Source of the DNA: Phycomyces nitens
Lineage: Eukaryota > Mucoromycota > Mucoromycetes > Mucorales > Phycomycetaceae
Reading direction: 5' to 3'
DNA: 64,000 nt
NCBI GenBank assembly: GCA_022702545.1
Contig: JAHRBC010000001.1
Coordinates: 6,324,001 to 6,388,000 of the forward strand
The position numbers were made by a program, and so were the translations under genes. The notes under the pieces were generated by a model. The model saw only the letters and a program-made list of their open reading frames with translations. It was not told the DNA's origin and made no database searches. Positions within the stretch are counted from its first letter, which is position 1. Each line of letters starts with the position of its first letter. Below, piece by piece: positions 58,189-64,000 of the stretch.

Positions 58189-61100
58189 ATGGTTGAAATT
58201 ACGGCAGCCAAGCGAAGACGAGTAGAAGCATCTCAGTCACGTTCAAAATTCGCGTCTGATTCCTCGGCCCACTACCCACTTGGATGCCTGTTCTCGAGTT
58301 TGACATACAAACAGGCGCCTGAATGTCTTTCTTCTGACGCTCAAGGTGCCTTTGTCATCACCTCGCCCCAGCCAAATCCAGCTTCTATAGATGCAATTAC
58401 CGGAGATGTCTTTTTGACTGAATCAACAAAAACTACAATGTACAAAACCCCCATGCGATTAGCAGAACAATACCATCAAAAGAACACCATCACACATGTT
58501 AAATGGCACCAGAATGGAACATTTCTGGCAACAGCAGACGAAATTGGAAAGATTGCAGTGTGGAATTTAGAGGTAGGATAATCAAGAGATCAATTTTATG
58601 CTCATAAAGGTATTCCAAAATAGGGATCAGTGGACCGTTGGTCATTGACGTATGAAGTTGATCTTCATCAACCTCTGGCTGCCCTACTATGGCTTCGCTC
58701 AGAACGCTCGGTGAGTAATTGGTTTTGTTTGATCCACTATTCCTTACGCACATATGTATCTATACCTATAATAGTATGTTGGCTCAAAAGAGTTACAGCG
58801 AGATCGTGTCTTGGGACCTAGAAATCCTTATGGTCAACTTGGCTTTGTGGCTGTTACCGTCCATGGTGAAGTCAGTGTACACTATCAGCGCAACGGTGGA
58901 ATATTTTCCAACTTTTCTACCATGTTGCCCAAATCAGGCAAACGGGAGATAGGAAGGCCAGATATGGGATGCTTTGGAATGGTCTTGTCAGGTCTAGATG
59001 GCTGGCAGAGGATATCCCATGCTTCCATCATATTTGACAAAGGTAAATAGGATATATTGTCTAGAAAATTATTAATGGTGTGTCAGACGGAGCGCTTTGT
59101 CTTGCGACATATTATTCTTCGGTTCAACCAAAATATATACAGCTATATAAAATCAATATCAAGTTTCCTGTAAAGTCTGTCCAAGAAGGTATGGTGTATT
59201 TGTAGGTAATATTATGTTTATAGTGTGGCACTGATGATAATGTTCTCTAGCCATTACATGCCAGACAATTACAAAATTAAGATTGACATCACCTCTACTG
59301 GAAAATCTTGCTTCAGAACTTTCTGATCCTGATTATGGAGTTACCCAGATATTACTTTCGCACAAAAACAACAGCCTTCAGTTGGCAATTGGACTTGGGA
59401 GAAAGACAGGTAAGATAGATCTAGAGGTGTCAGCCAGCTCAATGGTTTCAAATATATAGATAAATTCGATGGATACTTTGGAAGATGGCAATTGAGGAGA
59501 GCAGGCCAGACACATAATATTAATCCCGGCACAATTTCGCATGGAGACCGACAGGCAAGCGAATGAATGTCAAGATAAAAAGAAAAACTGACATATAATG
59601 CTTTAGGAATTAAGTTTCATGAATGGTTTCTCTATTAAAGATCGGTTTATTACATCAATTGCATCTACACACAGTGGGGCCATTGCTCTCGGCCTGTCTG
59701 ATGGAAGTACACACATGGAATACCGCACAAAAGGCGATTTTGGCTTGCTGAAAGCCACGCCTGATACAAGGGAAACCAATGTGTCATTAGGACCTGGATT
59801 CTGGCAGGTAACAGAGCCTCATGCGGCTAGAGAAAATTGTCCAGGTAAGGACATGGTGTTGTGTGCACTGATTTGAATCTGAATTTATTCATAAACTAGA
59901 TACAATTGCTACAATTGCCTTTTCGCCACACGAGACACATATGATGTATCTCTTTTCATCAGGAAAGCTAGGAGTGGCACGCATTACTGAAGAATATACA
60001 AATCCTGAATCTATGAAAAGTAAAAAAAAAAAAAAAAAGATTGTTGTGGACTAAAGTTGAAAAAGGGCTAATGGACATAATCTAGATGCCGTGTTTGTCA
60101 TTGAGCAGATGCTGAAATTGAGTCTACTCAATAATACGGATAAACTTGATCTCACATCTGAGCTTGTCCGACTAGGCAAGATACCTGAACACAAAGGTAA
60201 ATATTAAAAGATCACAAGATTGGTATGAACAGATCCTGATGTTTCTGTAGATACTCCCGAAAGAGTCATGCTAGAGACCCTGGTTTCTTATGAAAACTAT
60301 TGTAATCAGGGAGATTTGAGTGTGTTTTCGTTTGAGCGCAGAAAGGATATCATGGAAATACCCTTTAGACGATCTGAAGAGTGGTGTCATACACAAATGG
60401 GACATGGTTTTGGATTGGCAATGAGTACATTCAGGTAAGAACACACTATTGTTCTCAAACGTCTCTGAATTCCTTATTGTTATGCTGTGTTACAGAATCA
60501 TGCCTGAAAAGCGTGTCCAATATAAGAATCTTTGTAAGGCTATGCAATTGCCTGTGATTCTTGAATGCTTTATAGCAAGTTGCACTTCAGAAAGAAGTGT
60601 TATTTCAGATGTTCTTGGTAAATACCCGAATAACACAAATTAGTGTCAAGAGTTGTATAATGCTAAACATCATTCTAGAAAAACATTCTCTAGATACAAG
60701 GATAAATCTGACATTCTCACCAGGTATAGTATACAATGGATGTTTCTAGAGTCATTATTTTTAAAAACTAAAGATCTATTTTCAGAGGCACTATGGTCTC
60801 TGGTCCCACTGGCAACTTGGACGTTGGACTACATGAGATGGTTGATACAGCAGTGGTGTGTCCTGTTCAATACCAAGAGACCAAGGACATCTCGTAAGTA
60901 ATAATATAAAAATCATTAAATCTCACACCAATACACAATAGCACTTGCAGACATCTCTGGGCGCCCTGTACACGCCGTATTGCTGATCCATAAGCCTTCC
61001 CGAACAGCATTGTGTTCTATTCTGACACTCATACACCACTTTATTCATTTTATTACCTCATCTTCATATGAACTTCCTCACATTCTTGAATCCCGCTTCC

Positions 61101-61646
61101 TTCTTCAGCGTTATGCGTCAAATCTACTTCAACATGCACCTGTGTCTATCAAAGACGTTCTATTGTTCCTCAAGGCCTTTGATCGTGTTGACAAGTCAGA
61201 CACAGAGCCAGTTTCACGCAGTAAGTTTGCAGGTCTAGGACAATAGATGGCCGTGGTTCCTAATGATTCCTAGGTTGGAATATCCTTTTATCTTCACATA
61301 TCCCTCGCAGCCAAAAGGTTGAGCTGGAGCGTATAACTCAAGAGCACAAGGCAACATGTGCTCAGCCTGCAATCTACATGGAGACACACGCCGATTATCC
61401 AATGGATGTGATTCGTAAGCAACGGATAGATTATTCTGTGCCTGTACGGGCTTGTGTCAAGTAAGGGAATACAGTATTTCAAAATAGGCATGTACTAAAA
61501 ATAAGCGTTTGTTCTTTGGACTGCCCAGTTGCCACCAAGTGTCCCTTCCAATGTACCCGACTGGTGATCCATCAGACCCTACGTCATTTGCATCTTGGTA
61601 CCAGAGTGTAGGAAACAGGTGTCTCTGCGGTGGCTTGTTTACTTGA
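58189..61646 (+). CDS. MED16: Mediator complex tail subunit 16-like (MED16/Sin4), 16 exons, 868 aa
   Basis: Exons are 58189-58572, 58624-58710, 58775-59042, 59087-59188, 59251-59409, 59460-59554, 59607-59844, 59900-60019, 60086-60196, 60251-60434, 60496-60617, 60679-60723, 60786-60893, 60942-61220, 61274-61460 and 61529-61646. All phases agree. Intron 6 has a GC donor (CAG|GCAAGC). The N-terminus has a KRRR basic run, then WD40-type propeller repeats (THVKWHQNGTFLATADEIGKIAVWNLE, GFVAVTVHGEVSV, YIQLYKI). The C-terminal half is helical, with EALWSLVPLATWTLDYMRW, and ends with a CLCGG Cys motif. Length is close to animal MED16. The role would be in the Mediator tail module, linking activators to RNA polymerase II. 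The family call rests on pattern, not on a search. Confidence 0.8.
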
Positions 61647-61778
61647 GTCCTGTTCGTTTCCAAAGTTATTTTTTTAGATTGTCTGACTCGAGCTTAAATC
61701 TTAATATAAAATAAATTTAAATACAAGAAAACCCTGCCAATTTTTGACAGTTCCATCTTCTTTTTCCTACTACTTATC

Positions 61779-62689
61779 ATGACCAAGAACAACCTTTCAC
61801 CCGCCTGGAAGAAAATCCTCAAGACCCAGCTAACCGTAAACATCAAAGAACAAGGCCCCTCTGCAGCCTATCTCTCCCTGTCAACCGTCCGCCCTGACAA
61901 TACACCTGCAAATCGCGTCGTTGTTTTCCGTGGCTTTGCTGGTGAAAGTTACAAGGAAGAGACTGGATGGGAGAGTGATCTTTTGACGCTTACTTGCGAC
62001 AAGAGATCTTCAAAGGTCAAGGAAATCTCAGAGAACCCAAATGTTGAGCTATGCTGGTGAGTAAAAGTGTTATTTTAGACCCAAATAACCGTTTATTCTG
62101 GCTTAGGTTTATGGGTAGTACAAAGGAGCAGTTTCGTATTCGGGGCCGCATGCATGCCTTTGGAGATGGTCTCGAGCCTTCCGAGGGACTCAACTCACAT
62201 ATCGGCCGCAAACATCACGGCATGTCTTCTATAGACGAAGAAAAAGAAGAAGACCATGAGACTGATTTCAGCGACCGGTTGAGCCAGGCCAGCAAGTCTT
62301 TTCTGAAACGCATTCGCTCTCTCAAACACCATATCAAGCCAAATGCTTCATTCGACTGGCAAGCCGAACGTCTCAGACAATGGTATGGTCTCAGTGACCA
62401 GCTCCGGGCTACTTTTACTTGGCCAGCCTCAGGTACTCCCAAAGAGACGGTAGAGGAAGACGCAGACACGTTCCGCATAGAGACCTTGACTATCGAAGAG
62501 AGTGATGACAATGGCTGGTTCTTCCATAAGGATGCTGACAAGCAAGCCCTATTGGAACAAGGCTACGAAAACTTTGTAGTCTTGTTTTTGGAGGTTACAG
62601 AGGTGGATCATAGCTATCTTGAGGTCAATGAGCGTACAATCTACCGAAAGGAAGATGATGTCTGGAATGCAGTACCCGTCAACCCTTAG
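61779..62689 (+). CDS. FMN-binding pyridoxamine 5'-phosphate oxidase-like protein, two exons, 286 aa
   Basis: Exons are 61779-62056 and 62107-62689 with a 50-bp GT-AG intron splitting a Trp codon; the frame is open. The N-terminus (SPAWKKILKTQL...GPSAAYLSLSTVRPDNTPANRVVVFRGF) and the following segment (LTCDKRSSKVKEISENPNVELCWFM) match the Alr4036-type pyridoxamine-phosphate-oxidase split-barrel fold. F-x-GSTKEQFRIRG continues the barrel. An acidic, charged insertion (DEEKEEDHETDFSD, residues about 145-160) precedes the C-terminal barrel part ending YRKEDDVWNAVPVNP. It probably binds FMN. True PLP synthesis activity is not certain, because this subfamily is mostly uncharacterised. Confidence 0.85.
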
Positions 62690-63973
62690 ATTACTCCAAG
62701 TATTCTCTTTAATAATAAATACTAGTACCTCACTTCTTGCATCTCATTCAAACCAAAATCACTCCAGTCCAGAAAAGACACATTGACAGTTTGTTTCTGA
62801 TATTAAATATCTTTATTGTGTCACCTCTTTATTTTGGGGTTAACAAAACAAGAAAACCTCAAGGGTCGTACTCTCTCTCTCTCTCTCTCTTTTTCTGGAA
62901 TCTACTTGATCACGCTTATTGAGGCCGTCTACTCAATAGATTAGTTGGAGTATTTAATTATTATTTTTATCGAGTTTCCAATATCACACTAGTCTGCAGT
63001 CTGTTCATATTTCTATCAAGGATATTTTGTCTGATTTATAGGCACTATAGGAGCTGTAGATATTTGATTCACTCTATTTAATCATCTTGAGCTTTGGTTT
63101 TATAGAAAACACTTGCTGGGTATTCATTATAAATGTCACCAGAAATACTCGGCCCATTGAAAACCCATTATTTTATAAATCAATCTATTTATATTGCAAA
63201 ATAGTTTCTAGATACAAGCTTTCTAGGGAGTTTAAAGAGCTCAAAAGTGCAGTATAAAAAAGTTTTGATAATATAAAATGATAATCATGGTCTTTGGGAT
63301 ATAATGAACGATTGGTTTCCATGGCTCCTTTATTGCCATCAATACTCTACCTTCAGTCAGTCCCAATATTTGGAGTTTGACGGTATTTTCTAGTTCTAGA
63401 ATATATAAAAGCACTACAGAAAATCCATAAAGAGAATAAAGCCAACTCTGATGAAGGAGTCTGGTAAAAAAAGTAAAGATTAAAATTTGAAACTGGCCTA
63501 AATTGACGGTTATAGACTCCAATAACCTTTATTTATTTATTTATTCTCGGTCAAAAGATGGAAACTTTTTGTCAGAAACCCAATAGTTTGTCGAGAATTC
63601 CAATGAGTCCAAGAGTCTCCAAGACAGTTTGAGCAGCATAAAAGGATGCTCTATAGCCAAACGCTTACAATTAGTATTCCTGTAAATAATATGGAACTAT
63701 GAATCTATACTGTCTGCAGTGTTTTCAATCATTGGGATTATATAGGTATACTTATAACTCTGCACAGACATGCAAGACCTGGAGCTCGTTAATGATTGAT
63801 TGATACCAAATCTTCATCTTCTTTTCAGTTCACATGGATTGTTATTGCACTGCCCCTGTAGATGGTATATTAAGCCGAAACAGTGACGTTTTGAGTCTTG
63901 CCTTTGCTCATATTGCTATAAATTTTTTTTAAAGACACCGTTTCTTTTCTCTCTCACTTTTTTGAAATCCTTA
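62690..63973. other. intergenic region with a (CT)n microsatellite
   Basis: No gene is supported. A CT dinucleotide run of about 11 repeats lies at 62869-62891. The 93-codon minus frame at 63241-63522 is hydrophobic and lacks a recognisable motif. Confidence 0.5.
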
Positions 63974-64000
63974 ATGGCCAGTCCATCTCTCAAGATCAAA
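63974..64000 (+). CDS. possible start of the next gene (9 codons visible)
   Basis: ATG at 63974 opens a frame reading MASPSLKIK to the window end. It follows a T/C-rich tract (63940-63962), as is common upstream of fungal start codons. Too little is visible to assign a product, and the call depends on what lies beyond base 64000. Confidence 0.3.

Noticed and set aside
63241..63522. 93-codon minus-strand frame downstream of the oxidase-like gene
   Set aside because: No motif, AT-rich hydrophobic composition, and no homologue recognised; treated as chance.

Overview
The window looks like nuclear DNA of an early-diverging fungus, most probably Mucoromycota (a Phycomyces/Mucor/Rhizopus-type genome). 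The evidence is AT-rich spacers, many 45-75 bp GT-AG (occasionally GC-AG) introns, a eukaryotic tRNA-Asp, Tnp2-like CACTA transposases of the kind abundant in those fungi, and a DIRS-type retrotransposon. The species is not determined. About nine tenths of the window (1-57.8 kb) is a nest of transposable elements; ordinary single-copy genes appear only from 58.2 kb onward.

Layout. 1-6242 is the right part of an apparently intact CACTA-like element (family X, ends CACTACGGC) with two divergent genes: a 919-aa, seven-exon Tnp2-like transposase and a 253-aa, three-exon partner. 6243-8980 is a Ty3/gypsy gag-pol fragment. 8981-15489 (element A) and 25975-32071 (element C) are full-length CACTGC-ended elements. 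Each carries a Tnp2 transposase gene on + and a convergent four-exon partner gene on -, with near-identical exon architecture. A's first exon is split by a 342-bp solo LTR with a 5-bp target duplication. 15490-20898 is an X-family non-autonomous element into which a second X copy (16650-20539) inserted, leaving an AAG duplication. 20899-25974 holds remnants of another CACTGG-ended family (B), hairpin repeats, a second solo LTR and a tRNA-Asp gene. 32072-41898 holds three copies or remnants of a different transposase family (Z, ends CACTACAAAAA) and an LTR retrotransposon gag-protease fragment with its LTR. 42117-48262 is a decayed Tnp2 element (D) interrupted by a complete 2441-bp Mutator-like element with 46-bp inverted repeats, a perfect 9-bp target duplication and an uninterrupted transposase. 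48831-53447 is a DIRS-type retrotransposon relic (RT-RNase H and tyrosine recombinase) split by a 1746-bp non-coding CACTACAAAA-ended element (Y1). A second, inverted Y copy (Y2) lies at 55498-57243, with Tc1/mariner relics beside it.

Host genes. 58189-61646 reads as an intact 16-exon, 868-aa Mediator tail subunit MED16-like gene. It is followed 132 bp later by a two-exon, 286-aa FMN-binding pyridoxamine-phosphate-oxidase-like gene (61779-62689). A further start codon at 63974 may open the next gene.

Themes. (1) Transposase plus partner gene is a recurring module in three otherwise different elements. (2) Older copies show loss of CpG to TpG/CpA, including CGA-to-TGA stops, suggesting cytosine-methylation-linked or RIP-like decay. 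(3) Several element ends are precise, yet the two flanks of one element belong to unrelated elements with no target duplication; this points to ectopic recombination or to assembly joins inside repeats.
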